Assembly (NCBI RefSeq): GCF_014647895.1
Contig: NZ_BMQB01000002.1
Coordinates: forward strand, 1 to 64,000
Length of the DNA stretch: 64,000 bases
Source: Pilimelia anulata
GTDB taxonomy: Bacteria > Actinomycetota > Actinomycetes > Mycobacteriales > Micromonosporaceae
Direction: 5' to 3'
The translations under genes and the position numbers were made by a program. Shown one piece after another: positions 47,480 to 55,593 of the stretch; position 1 is the first letter of the stretch, and the number at the start of each line of letters is the position of its first letter. Under the pieces are notes generated by a model that saw nothing but the letters and a program-made list of their open reading frames with translations, did no database searches and was not told where the DNA came from.

Positions 47480-48625
47480 ATGGATCTGCTGACCCCGTCC
47501 GCTCCCACCGGCGCCGACGGTCCGCAGCCGCGCCCGACGCTCCGGGACGAGATCTTCTGGCTGGTCCCGATCACGCTGACGCTGCTCGGCATGGTTATCT
47601 TCCTCTTCCTCAACCGCGGCATCGGCCCGGACATCGCGGCGATCCTCACGCTGCCCGTCGAGGCCGCCGGCGTGATCGTCGCGATCCTCGGCGCCCGCGG
47701 CGTCAGCCTCGCCCGCGACCCGCGCCGCCCGCGCGCCCCCGGCCGCAAGCGCTGGTGGGTCGCCGCCGTGCTGTCGGTGCTGCTGGCCGGGCTCAGCGTC
47801 GTCGTGTACCGCAAGCACCGCGAGCCGGACCCGTACGCGTACCTGTCCGGCACCATCCGGATCGGCTACGTCGAGCCCGGCTATCCCGGTTGGAGCACCG
47901 GCGCCAACACCGGCGGCCAGGGCTTCGACCTGTCGGTGGCCAACGCGATCCTCGACTACTTCCCGCGCGCCACCGGCATCGAGTGGGTCCCGCTGGACAG
48001 CCTGGAGCACCGGCTGGAGGCGCTGGAGGGCCCGTGGGGGCCGAGCCGGCTGGCCCCGGTCCACCTGGTGATCAACAACCTGAGCATCACCGAGGCGCGG
48101 CGGCAGCGGATCGACTTCGCCGGCCCGTACTACCGGGACGAGGAGGGCTTCGCCACCCCCGACCGCACCGCCCGCAGCATCCACGACATCCGCAAGGTGT
48201 GCGTGCCGAAGGGCTCGACCAGCGAGGACCGGCTGAAGAAGCTGGGCATCCGGGTCGTGGTCGACATCTCCGTCCAGGCGTGCTTCCAGCGCTTCTTCAG
48301 CGGCCAGGAGGCCGGCCTGTCGGTCAGCACCGACATCTCCATCCTCCAGGCGTACGTCGCCGCCCAGCCCGCGGAGAAGCGCCGCGAGGTACCGCACTTC
48401 GTCCCGGTCGGCGGCGAGCAGTACGGCATCGGCCTGCCGAACAACCGCCCCAAGCTCTGCGAGCGGGTCAACGAGGCGCTGCAGAAGTTCCTGGACATCA
48501 ACTGGGGCATCGAGTTCGACCAGACCCTCGGCCGGCTGGGCGTGAACCGGACGCTGTCCGGCGGCGGCAGCCGCCAGCCCACCGAGCTGGCCCCCTGCGA
48601 GCCGGCCGGCTCCTGGCTGAAGTGA
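47480..48625 (+). CDS. Membrane-anchored family 3 solute-binding protein
   Basis: A 381-residue protein. Three hydrophobic segments in the first 110 residues (about 28-45, 52-72, 92-108) are followed by a periplasmic-binding-protein type 2 domain: IRIGYVEPGYPGWS, GFDLSVANAILDYF, INNLSITEARRQRIDFAGPYY and the KVCVPKGSTSEDRLKKLG hinge. This is the SBP_bac_3 fold that binds amino acids or similar ligands. No transporter genes adjoin it, so it may be a receptor-like sensor rather than a transport component. Probably leaderless. Confidence 0.83.
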   Translation: MDLLTPSAPTGADGPQPRPTLRDEIFWLVPITLTLLGMVIFLFLNRGIGPDIAAILTLPVEAAGVIVAILGARGVSLARDPRRPRAPGRKRWWVAAVLSVLLAGLSVVVYRKHREPDPYAYLSGTIRIGYVEPGYPGWSTGANTGGQGFDLSVANAILDYFPRATGIEWVPLDSLEHRLEALEGPWGPSRLAPVHLVINNLSITEARRQRIDFAGPYYRDEEGFATPDRTARSIHDIRKVCVPKGSTSEDRLKKLGIRVVVDISVQACFQRFFSGQEAGLSVSTDISILQAYVAAQPAEKRREVPHFVPVGGEQYGIGLPNNRPKLCERVNEALQKFLDINWGIEFDQTLGRLGVNRTLSGGGSRQPTELAPCEPAGSWLK

Positions 48626-48746
48626 GGCCCGGCTGACCTCCCGACCGTCGGGAAAGGTCTGACCTTCCCGTCGTTGCCGGTTCCCCGGACGGCCCCGCGG
48701 CGGCGGTGGCACCCTCGCGATTGAGTGGCGCGGGGGGAGGCTCGGC

Positions 48747-49760
48747 ATGGCGGACCGGGGGAGCACACCGCCGCCCGCCGGGCCGGCGCCCGCCCCCGAC
48801 GAGCCCGCCGCCGCTGTCCCTCACCCCCCGAGCGGGGCCCTCCCGGCCGCCGGCTCCGGCGCCGCGGGCGGGGGCGCCCCCGACGGCGCCCCGGCCGGGG
48901 CCGCTCCCGCGCGGCGGTCGCGGGCGGTCCGGGTCATCGCGGGCCTGCTCGGGCTCGCCGCCGCCGCGGCCGCCGGCTTCGCCGCGGGCCGGCTGAGCGC
49001 GCCCGCCGCGCCGGCCGACCCGGCGCACCCGCCCGCGGCCGCCGGCGCCCGCGGGCTGGCCGCCGTCGAGGACGGCTACCAGATCATCCCCGTCGCCGCG
49101 ACGCTGCCCGCCGGCCGCCCGGCCCCGTTCCGCTTCCGCATCGTCGGCCCCGACGGCCGCGTGGTCACCGCGTACGCCGCGCTGCCGGGCGGCGAGCTGG
49201 AGCTGACCACCGTACGGCGGGACCTCACCGGCTTCCGCCGGGTCGCCGCCACCCGCGCCCCGGACGGCACCTGGACCGCCGCAGTGATCGCCGACGGCGC
49301 CGGCGCCCACCGGGTGATCGCCCACTTCCGCCCCGCCGGCCACGCCCGTACCGTCGTCGTCGGCCACGACACCCACGTGGCCGGCGACCACCGCCCGCTG
49401 CCGCTGCCCGCCCCGGCCGGCGTGGCGGCGGCGGACGGTTACGAGGTCGGCCTGGACGGCGGCCTGGCCGCCGGCGGGCGCTCCCGGCTGACCTTCTCGG
49501 TGAGCCGGGGCGGCGCGCTCGTCGGCGACCTGACCCGCCGGGGCGGGTCCAACGGCCTGCTGACGGTGTACCGGGTGGGGGACCTGGCGACGCTGCCCGC
49601 GGACGCGATCAGCACGCCGACGCCGGGACTCCAGGCGTTCGACGTGCAGGTACCGGCGGGAGTGGGCGCGTACCGGATCTTCTTCGACTTCGTCCACGGG
49701 GGCCGCCCACACGCGGCATCCTTCACCCGCACCACCGGCCCGCCCCCCACGGCCCCGTAG
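48747..49760 (+). CDS. Exported single-pass protein with an IPT/CopC-like beta domain, unknown function
   Basis: A 337-residue protein with a Pro/Ala-rich cytosolic lead, one helix (about 60-82) and an outer beta-rich part. FRFRIVGPDGRVVTAY and TTVRRDLTGFRRVAATRAPDGTW follow the pattern of a group of actinobacterial exported proteins in which this stretch carries histidines that probably bind metal; here those positions are Arg, Ala and Thr, so metal binding may be lost. The ATG at 48747 follows GGGGGGAGG. It converges with the XRE gene, six bases apart. Confidence 0.7.
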   Translation: MADRGSTPPPAGPAPAPDEPAAAVPHPPSGALPAAGSGAAGGGAPDGAPAGAAPARRSRAVRVIAGLLGLAAAAAAGFAAGRLSAPAAPADPAHPPAAAGARGLAAVEDGYQIIPVAATLPAGRPAPFRFRIVGPDGRVVTAYAALPGGELELTTVRRDLTGFRRVAATRAPDGTWTAAVIADGAGAHRVIAHFRPAGHARTVVVGHDTHVAGDHRPLPLPAPAGVAAADGYEVGLDGGLAAGGRSRLTFSVSRGGALVGDLTRRGGSNGLLTVYRVGDLATLPADAISTPTPGLQAFDVQVPAGVGAYRIFFDFVHGGRPHAASFTRTTGPPPTAP

Positions 49761-49766
49761 CGAACC

Positions 49767-50615
49767 TCAGCCGCCGTTCATGACATCGGTGATCAACGCA
49801 CGCGCTTCCGCCCCGTACACCGCCTCGGCCTGAAGGTGGGCGAAGAGGGTGGCATAGCGCGCGATCTCCCGCGGCTGGGTGACCTTGATGGCCGCGGTGG
49901 GCGTCTCCAACGCCACGGTGCCGCCGTCGAGGATCCAGAATCCGATGCCGGCGATGGCGTACCGCCGGGCGTCGGCCGGGACGATGCCCACGGACACGTA
50001 CGGCCGCCGCATCACCGACAGCAGGTGGGTGAGTTGGTCGAGGTGCTCCTGCGCCGGTCCGCGGCGGGTGCGTACGGCCTGCTCGCCGAGCACCACCACG
50101 ATCCGCTTGCCGGGCGCGAGCGCGGCCGCGGTTCGCTCGGCCCGCATCGCGACGGTCGCCTCGGCGTCGTCTGGCGCGCCGAGGAACGGGTACCAGAACG
50201 CGAGCATCCGCCGGATGTACGCCTCGGTCTGGAAGATCCCCGGCAGCAGGACCGGTCCGTGGATCCGGAACAGCCGGGTCCGCCGGTACGTCTCCACCGA
50301 GTGCAGGTCGCCGAGCCGCCTCATCCCGGCCCGCGCCTGTCGGTCCCATTCGAGGTAGGACGAGTCGAGTGAACCGGCGAGGGCCAGCAGGTCCGGTATT
50401 CGCTCCGCCGCGTCGCAGGCAACGCACCAGTCCCGCACGGTCGCCGGACCGGCCGCCTGCCCACCGGACTCGATCCGGCTGACGCTGCTGGGATGGCAGC
50501 CGATCCGCTCCGCGAGCGCCCGTCCCGTCAGGCCCGCCGCCCGGCGGACCTGACGGAGTCGGAGGCCGAGTTCCCGGCGGGCCCGGCCGGCGCTACTGCC
50601 GGGATCGGAACTCAT
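49767..50615 (-). CDS. XRE-family regulator with a DUF5753 domain
   Basis: A 282-residue regulator. The helix-turn-helix (about 16-70) has LRQVRRAAGLTGRALAERIG and PSSVSRIESG; the rest is DUF5753 with LLPGIFQTEAYIRRML and VVLGEQAVRTRRG. Such genes are present in dozens of copies in filamentous actinobacteria and often neighbour a small DUF397- or DUF6879-type gene. Targets are unknown. Start ATG 50615 overlaps the 3' end of the following small gene by 23 nt. Confidence 0.9.
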   Translation of the reverse strand: MSSDPGSSAGRARRELGLRLRQVRRAAGLTGRALAERIGCHPSSVSRIESGGQAAGPATVRDWCVACDAAERIPDLLALAGSLDSSYLEWDRQARAGMRRLGDLHSVETYRRTRLFRIHGPVLLPGIFQTEAYIRRMLAFWYPFLGAPDDAEATVAMRAERTAAALAPGKRIVVVLGEQAVRTRRGPAQEHLDQLTHLLSVMRRPYVSVGIVPADARRYAIAGIGFWILDGGTVALETPTAAIKVTQPREIARYATLFAHLQAEAVYGAEARALITDVMNGG

Positions 50616-50919
50616 CGGCGGGGAGGGCCCGGCGCCATACCTCCTCGAACGCGCGCCGGCAGAAGCCGACGAGGTCCGGGTCGGTGGTGGTCTCGAAGGA
50701 GGCGTTGGTGCCGGCCCCCGCGTAGTGCAGGAACAGCGCCAGCCGATCGTCGAAGACGTAGAAGTCGCTCTCGCCGGCGGGAATGTCCATCGCGGCCAGT
50801 GCGTCGTGGTCGGTCACCACCCAGCCCTGGACGATCAGGCTGCCGCGGTCCGTTCGGTAGAGCGTGGGGGAGCCGCTCGGCTCCGAGCCCGGATCCTTGC
50901 CGATGAACGTCAGGTGCAT
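50593..50919 (-). CDS. Small protein paired with the XRE regulator (DUF6879-like)
   Basis: A 108-residue protein with GSPTLYRTDRGSLIVQGWVV and DFYVFDDRLALFL, resembling short proteins that accompany DUF5753 regulators in actinobacteria. The ATG at 50919 follows GGGAGG. It is transcribed before and overlaps the XRE gene, so the two form a unit that may act as a regulator and its modulator. Function of the family is not known to me. Confidence 0.75.
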   Translation of the reverse strand: MHLTFIGKDPGSEPSGSPTLYRTDRGSLIVQGWVVTDHDALAAMDIPAGESDFYVFDDRLALFLHYAGAGTNASFETTTDPDLVGFCRRAFEEVWRRALPADEFRSRQ

Positions 50920-51081
50920 GGCCAGCCTCCCCGCGCGGGACCCCTCGTGGTCGCTGCGGGTGACCCTATCCGGCCGCTCCCGGGCGCGTGCCCCCCGACG
51001 CAACACCGCGCAAACCCCTTGCGCTCACGCACCATCAGCCACCGGTCGGGCGGCGACATGTGGCGAGCGCCGGGGGAAAGA

Positions 51082-51114
51082 GTGCTGCCCCCGACCGGGG
51101 GTCGGGGGCAGCAC
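51082..51114 (-). terminator. Strong terminator of the flgB-flgE operon
   Basis: A perfect 13-bp stem, GTGCTGCCCCCGA with TCGGGGGCAGCAC, around a seven-base loop, 13 nt after the flgE stop. No T-run. It closes a twelve-gene flagellar operon. Confidence 0.8.
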
Positions 51115-51127
51115 GGGCTCACGCGCG

Positions 51128-52312
51128 TCAGCGCTTGAGGTTGACCAGGTCCTCGAGGAGCTGGTCGCTGGTCGTGATGACCCGCGAGTTCGCCTGGAAG
51201 CCGCGCTGGGCGATGACCAGGTTGGTGAACTCCTGCGCCAGGTCCACGTTCGACATCTCCAGCGCGCCGGACTGCAGCGTGCCGCGGCCGCCCGAGCCGG
51301 CGATGCCGAACTGCGCCGGACCCGAGTTGACCGTGTTGCGGTACATCGAGTCGCCGGCCTTCTCCATACCCGACGGGTTGTTGAAGGTGACCAGGGCGAG
51401 CTGGCCCAGCGGCTGCTTGAGGCCGTTGGAGTAGACGCCGTTGATGACGCCGTCCTGCGAGATGGTGAACGACTGGAGCGAGCCGGCCGAGGAGCCGTTC
51501 TGGGTCTGCGGGTTGACCGTCGAGGCGCCGGCGTACGCGGTGATGCCGTCGAGGTCGGCGCTGACGCCGGTGCCCGGGTCCACGACCGGGCTGCCGCCGG
51601 TGTAGGCGCCGGTGGCGTCGAAGGTCAGGGTGCCGGACGTGGTGGTGCCGCCGTCGTAGGAGACGTTCCAGTCGGTGGCGTTGGCCTTGGTGAAGGTGAC
51701 CGACAGGGTCGACGAGGCGCCGGCGGCGTCGTACACGGTCATCGAGGTGGTGACCGCGGTGTTGACGGCCGAGCTGCCCGGCAGGTTGCCGCTGAACGTC
51801 GCCGAGGTGGTGGCCAGCGGCGGGAGCAGCGCCGAGATCGGCAGGGTGATCGGGCCGGGCGAGCCGTTGGTGTTCACGGTGCCGGCGGCGTTGGCCTGCC
51901 AGCCCTGCACCTGGAGACCGCCGTTGGTGACCAGCGTGCCGTTGGTGTCGAACGAGAACGAGCCGTTGCGGGTGAACAGCGTCTCGGAGCCGTTGTTGAC
52001 CGCGAAGAAGCCGTCGCCCTGGATCATCAGGTCGGTCGTCCGGCCGGTCATCTGGGTCGCGCCCTGGGTGAAGTTCGTGGTGATGCCGCCGAGCCGGACA
52101 CCGAGGCCGACCTGGGCGGGGTTGGTGCCGCCGAGCGCGTTGGGGACCGGCCCACCGGCCGGCTGGATCATCTGGCTCAGCGTGTCCTGGAACGTCGACT
52201 GGCTGCTCTTGAAGCCGGTGGTGTTGACGTTCGCGATGTTGTTACCGGTGACGTCCATCATCGTCTGGTGGGCGCGCAGGCCGCTGATGCCGGAGAAGAG
52301 CGAGCGAAGCAT
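51128..52312 (-). CDS. flgE: Flagellar hook protein FlgE
   Basis: A 394-residue structural protein of the hook. The N-terminus MLRSLFSGISGLRAHQ followed by NNIANVNTTGFKSS, the DLMIQGDGFFAV core and the C-terminal block LAQEFTNLVIAQRGFQANSR are the standard rod/hook motifs. No separate FlgF or FlgG gene is in the window, so this one gene covers the hook here. The ATG at 52312 lies after AAAGGAC. Final gene of its operon. Confidence 0.94.
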   Translation of the reverse strand: MLRSLFSGISGLRAHQTMMDVTGNNIANVNTTGFKSSQSTFQDTLSQMIQPAGGPVPNALGGTNPAQVGLGVRLGGITTNFTQGATQMTGRTTDLMIQGDGFFAVNNGSETLFTRNGSFSFDTNGTLVTNGGLQVQGWQANAAGTVNTNGSPGPITLPISALLPPLATTSATFSGNLPGSSAVNTAVTTSMTVYDAAGASSTLSVTFTKANATDWNVSYDGGTTTSGTLTFDATGAYTGGSPVVDPGTGVSADLDGITAYAGASTVNPQTQNGSSAGSLQSFTISQDGVINGVYSNGLKQPLGQLALVTFNNPSGMEKAGDSMYRNTVNSGPAQFGIAGSGGRGTLQSGALEMSNVDLAQEFTNLVIAQRGFQANSRVITTSDQLLEDLVNLKR

Positions 52313-52362
52313 GTAATCGTCGTCCTTTGCGGTAGGGAACGTGACGGTGTGGGTACGTCGGG

Positions 52363-52794
52363 TCAGGCGTGCACGGTGGTGACGGACGTGAGCGGGATGC
52401 TCTGGTCGCCGATCTTCAGCGTCGGCGAGCCGCCGTTGAGCGTGGCCGACGTGACCTTGCCCGTGGCGGTGGTGCCCTCGGAGTCGGTGTACGTGACGGT
52501 GCGGCCGACCATGTTGCTGGCGCTGAGCAGGGTCTGCGCCGACAGCATGTCCGCCTGGGACTTGGCCATCTCGTTCAGCTTCTCGACCTGGGTGAACTGG
52601 GCGGTCTGGGCGAGGAACTGGGCGCCGTCACTCGGGCTGGTGGGGTCCTGGTAACGGAGTTGGGCGACCAGCAGCTTCAGGAAGGCTTCCTGACCGAGGT
52701 CGTTGCCCGGCGTCTTCTCGGTGCTGGGGAACTTGCCCAGCACATCCTTGATCGACGAGCTGGCACCGGTTCCTGAGGAGATGGGGTTGGTCAT
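52363..52794 (-). CDS. flgD: Hook cap protein FlgD
   Basis: A 143-residue scaffolding protein that caps the growing hook. LGQEAFLKLLVAQLRYQDP and FLAQTAQFTQVEKLN are the conserved N-terminal export/assembly region; the usual FlgD Ig-like domain is reduced to one short sheet (NMVGRTVTYTDSEG). At 143 residues it is a short FlgD, as in other Gram-positives. The ATG at 52794 follows AGGAAG. Confidence 0.93.
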   Translation of the reverse strand: MTNPISSGTGASSSIKDVLGKFPSTEKTPGNDLGQEAFLKLLVAQLRYQDPTSPSDGAQFLAQTAQFTQVEKLNEMAKSQADMLSAQTLLSASNMVGRTVTYTDSEGTTATGKVTSATLNGGSPTLKIGDQSIPLTSVTTVHA

Positions 52795-52807
52795 TTTCGG
52801 CTTCCTC

Positions 52808-54124
52808 TCAGACCTGGACGTCGACCCGGCCGCCGGCCAGGACGGTGGGCTGGTTGCGGGTGTGTACGGCGGGCTCGGGCGTGCCCGTGGCGTCGCCGCC
52901 GCCGGACCAGCCGCGCGGGGCGGCGAACTGCTGCTGGGCGTTGCCCTGGCCCGTACCGGAGCGCAGGTCGAGCTGGCAGTCGGTGAAGCCGGCGTCGGTC
53001 AGCTCGCGGCGCAGGTCGGGCAGGGCGGCGCGCAGCGTCTCCCGGCCGGCCTCGGTGCCGCCGGCGAGCTGGACGGCGATGGCGCCGTCGCGGACCTCGG
53101 CGACCACGCTGACCGGGCCCAGGTCGGCCGGGTGCAGGTGCACGGTCAGCCGGTGGATGCCGTCGGCGTCGAGCTTCAGCGGGGTCAGGTGCATGGCGAC
53201 CTGGTGGGCCGGCGGGGCGGGTGTGGCCGGTGCGGCGGGCGTGGCCGACTGGGTCGGCGCCGGGGCGGCGGTGGGCGCCGGGGCGGGCGCGGCCGCGTGC
53301 GGCTGGACCGGCGGGGCGGCCGGGGCGGGCGCGGCCTCGGCCGGCACCGCGGCGGGTGCGGCCTCGGCAGCCGCCGGCCCGGTGCCGCCGGTCGGTGCGG
53401 CGGGCGCGGCGACGGCCGGCGCGGCCGCGGTCGGGCTGCCGGTCGCGGCCGCCGCCGGGCGGTCGGCCGGGGCCGGGACGGTCGCCGCGGCGACCGGGGT
53501 CGCCGGGGTCGCGGTGGCCGGCGCGGTCGCCGGGGCGGTGGTGGCGGCCGGGGTCGGCGTGGCGGTCGGGGCGGCAGCGGTGGCCGGGGCGGCGGCCGGG
53601 CCGGTGCCGGTGGCCGGGGTGCCGGCCGGCTGGCCGGCGTCGGCGAGCATGGCCGGGACGGCCGGGGCCGCGGCGGCGGCCGGGGCGGGCGTCGGCACGG
53701 CGGTGCCGGCCGGCAGCTCGGTCGTCGCGGCGGTGAGCGCGCGGGCGGCGATCGCCGGCACGGCCGGGGTCGCCGGCGCGCCCGCCGGGTCGGCGGTCGG
53801 GGCCGGCGCGGCGGTGCCGGTGGCGGCGAGCAGCGGCGCGGCGGCCACGGCGGCGAGGGCGGCGAGCTGGCCCGCGCCCGTACCGATCATGGGCAGCACG
53901 GCGGCGGCCGGGTCGCCGGCCTCCTCCTGGTTGCCGCCGGTGCCGGTGTCGGCGGTGCCGGTGTCCGCGGCGTCGGTCGGCGTGCCGTCGACGGCGGCGG
54001 CCAGGGCCGCGTCGAAGTCGCCGGCGCCGGTGTCGGCGGCGGTACCGGCGGGCTTGCCGGCGCCGGAGCGGGCGGCGGCGGCCGGCGCCGGAGCGGGCGC
54101 CACGGGCATCATGGGCGTGGTCAT
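52808..54124 (-). CDS. fliK: Flagellar hook-length control protein FliK
   Basis: A 438-residue molecular ruler. The first 300 residues are almost only Ala, Pro, Thr and Gly with no fixed fold. The C-terminal Flg_hook domain has LTVHLHPADLGPVSVVAEV and LRAALPDLRRELTDAGF, which interacts with FlhB to switch export from hook to filament proteins. The long disordered part fits the ruler role, and its position before flgD and flgE is usual. ATG 54124 follows AGGAGG. Confidence 0.9.
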   Translation of the reverse strand: MTTPMMPVAPAPAPAAAARSGAGKPAGTAADTGAGDFDAALAAAVDGTPTDAADTGTADTGTGGNQEEAGDPAAAVLPMIGTGAGQLAALAAVAAAPLLAATGTAAPAPTADPAGAPATPAVPAIAARALTAATTELPAGTAVPTPAPAAAAAPAVPAMLADAGQPAGTPATGTGPAAAPATAAAPTATPTPAATTAPATAPATATPATPVAAATVPAPADRPAAAATGSPTAAAPAVAAPAAPTGGTGPAAAEAAPAAVPAEAAPAPAAPPVQPHAAAPAPAPTAAPAPTQSATPAAPATPAPPAHQVAMHLTPLKLDADGIHRLTVHLHPADLGPVSVVAEVRDGAIAVQLAGGTEAGRETLRAALPDLRRELTDAGFTDCQLDLRSGTGQGNAQQQFAAPRGWSGGGDATGTPEPAVHTRNQPTVLAGGRVDVQV

Positions 54125-54199
54125 GCGGTGGTTTCCTCCTGCTGGACGAGCGCGGTGCGGGGCGAGCGCGGTGCTGGGCGGTGCTGTACGAGGGTGGAG

Positions 54200-55162
54200 C
54201 TAGCCGAGGGCGGCGAGGGCCCGCTGGACCTTCGGCACGTAGGCCCGGGTCTCGGCGAACGGTGGGATCCCGCCGTACTGGCGGACGGCCCCGCCACCGG
54301 CGTTGTACGCGGCGATGGCCAGCGGCAGCGAGCCGAACTTCTTCAGGTTGCCCTTCATGATCCGGGCGGCCCCGTCGATCGCGGAGCGCACGTTCATCGG
54401 GTCGACGCCCATCTCCCGCGCGGTCGCCGGCATGATCTGCATCAGCCCGCGGGCGCCGGCCGGGCTGACCGCGCTGGGGTTGTACCCCGACTCGACCTTG
54501 GCCAGCGCGGCGAGCAGCTTCGGCGACACCCCGTGCTTGGCGCCGGCGGCGTTGAACAGGTTCGCGTACGGCACGTCGCTCACCCGGTTCCCGCCCACCG
54601 CGCCGGTGGCCGCGGTCGCGGAGGTGGCCGCGACGGCCGTCGGCGGGACGATCCGGCGGATCGAGGTCGGCTTCTCCCAGATCGTCTCGATCTTGACGTT
54701 CTGGCCCGGCTGGGGCGCGTGCAGGATCTTGTTGTCGCCGACGTAGATGCCGATGTGGTGGGCCGGCTCGCCGAAGGTGATCAGGTCGCCCGGCTTGGCC
54801 TGCGCGATGCCCTTGACCTCGGTGCCCTTGCGCGCCTGGTCCGCGGCGATCCGCGGCAGGTCGACGCCCAGGTCCTTGAACACCCGCTGGACGAGCCCGG
54901 AGCAGTCCAGGCCCTTCTTCGGGTCGGTCCCGCCGAAGACGTACGGGATGCCGAGGTACTTCTTGGCGTCCGCGACGACGTCCTTGCCGCTGACCCCGCC
55001 GGCGGAGCCGGCGGCGGTGGACTTCTGCGCGGCGGTGGCGGTGGTGAGCTGCTTGGCGAACGCGGCGGCGTTCGCCTGCGCCGTGCTCGCGCTCTGCGTC
55101 AGCAGGTTCTGGTGCGCCGACTGGAGCGTCGCGATGCGGCCGACCATCTCGGTGAGGCTCAC
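54200..55162 (-). CDS. Dual peptidoglycan hydrolase: NlpC/P60 endopeptidase plus lytic transglycosylase
   Basis: A 320-residue enzyme. After a helical lead (about 1-55), an NlpC/P60 domain (about 60-170) has nucleophile C87 in LDCSGLVQRVF, H136 in HHIGIYVGD and H148 in ILHAP. A soluble-lytic-transglycosylase domain (about 195-320) follows, with E224 in KVESGYNPS, then GARGLMQIMPATA and AIAAYNAGGGAVRQYGG. It has no signal peptide, so it may leave through the flagellar export gate. It sits where Gram-negative operons have flgJ and probably opens the cell wall for the rod and hook. The GTG at 55162 overlaps the fliJ stop. Confidence 0.9.
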   Translation of the reverse strand: MSLTEMVGRIATLQSAHQNLLTQSASTAQANAAAFAKQLTTATAAQKSTAAGSAGGVSGKDVVADAKKYLGIPYVFGGTDPKKGLDCSGLVQRVFKDLGVDLPRIAADQARKGTEVKGIAQAKPGDLITFGEPAHHIGIYVGDNKILHAPQPGQNVKIETIWEKPTSIRRIVPPTAVAATSATAATGAVGGNRVSDVPYANLFNAAGAKHGVSPKLLAALAKVESGYNPSAVSPAGARGLMQIMPATAREMGVDPMNVRSAIDGAARIMKGNLKKFGSLPLAIAAYNAGGGAVRQYGGIPPFAETRAYVPKVQRALAALG

Positions 55163-55593
55163 GTGTGCGTGCTCCTCTCGCCGCGGGTGGCGCCGTTGAT
55201 GGCGATCTCGTCCAGCGCCCGCTGCTCGGCGGACGCGTGCTTGGCCTTGGCGGCGGCGGCGTGCCGCTCGCCCAGCCGCTCGACCACGCGCCGGTTCTTG
55301 GCGGCGTCGGCGAGCCGGTCGGTGCTCTCGGCGACCTCGAGGTCGGCGTCGTCGATGCCGCGGTGGGCGGCGGCCAGGCCGGCGGCGAGCGCCTGCCGGG
55401 CGGCGATGGCGGCCACGACGGCGCGGCCGGTGCCGTTGGCCGGCAGGTCGCTGTCGCGCAGGGCGCCGCGGCGCTCGTCGGCGCGCTGGCGGGCGGCCGC
55501 GGACGCGCCGCGGGCGCGGACGACCTCGGCCTTGCGCACGTCCTCCTGCGCCTGCCGGGCGCGCAGGACGCCGGTCAGCTTGAAGGTGCCCAT
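55159..55593 (-). CDS. fliJ: Flagellar export protein FliJ
   Basis: A 144-residue all-helical coiled-coil protein, rich in Ala, Arg and Glu, that sits in the centre of the FliI ATPase ring. FKLTGVLRARQAQEDVRKAEVV is a recognisable FliJ start (F-x-L-x-x-V-L-x-x-R). Sequence conservation is low, so position right after fliI carries weight. The ATG at 55593 shares its G-A with the fliI stop (TGATG). Confidence 0.87.
   Translation of the reverse strand: MGTFKLTGVLRARQAQEDVRKAEVVRARGASAAARQRADERRGALRDSDLPANGTGRAVVAAIAARQALAAGLAAAHRGIDDADLEVAESTDRLADAAKNRRVVERLGERHAAAAKAKHASAEQRALDEIAINGATRGERSTHT

Noticed and set aside
48670..48690. CGTTGCCGGTTCC upstream of the exported-protein gene as a TcrA-like half-site.
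   Set aside because: It contains no CGG(T/G)TGC half-site and no second copy at the required four-base distance.
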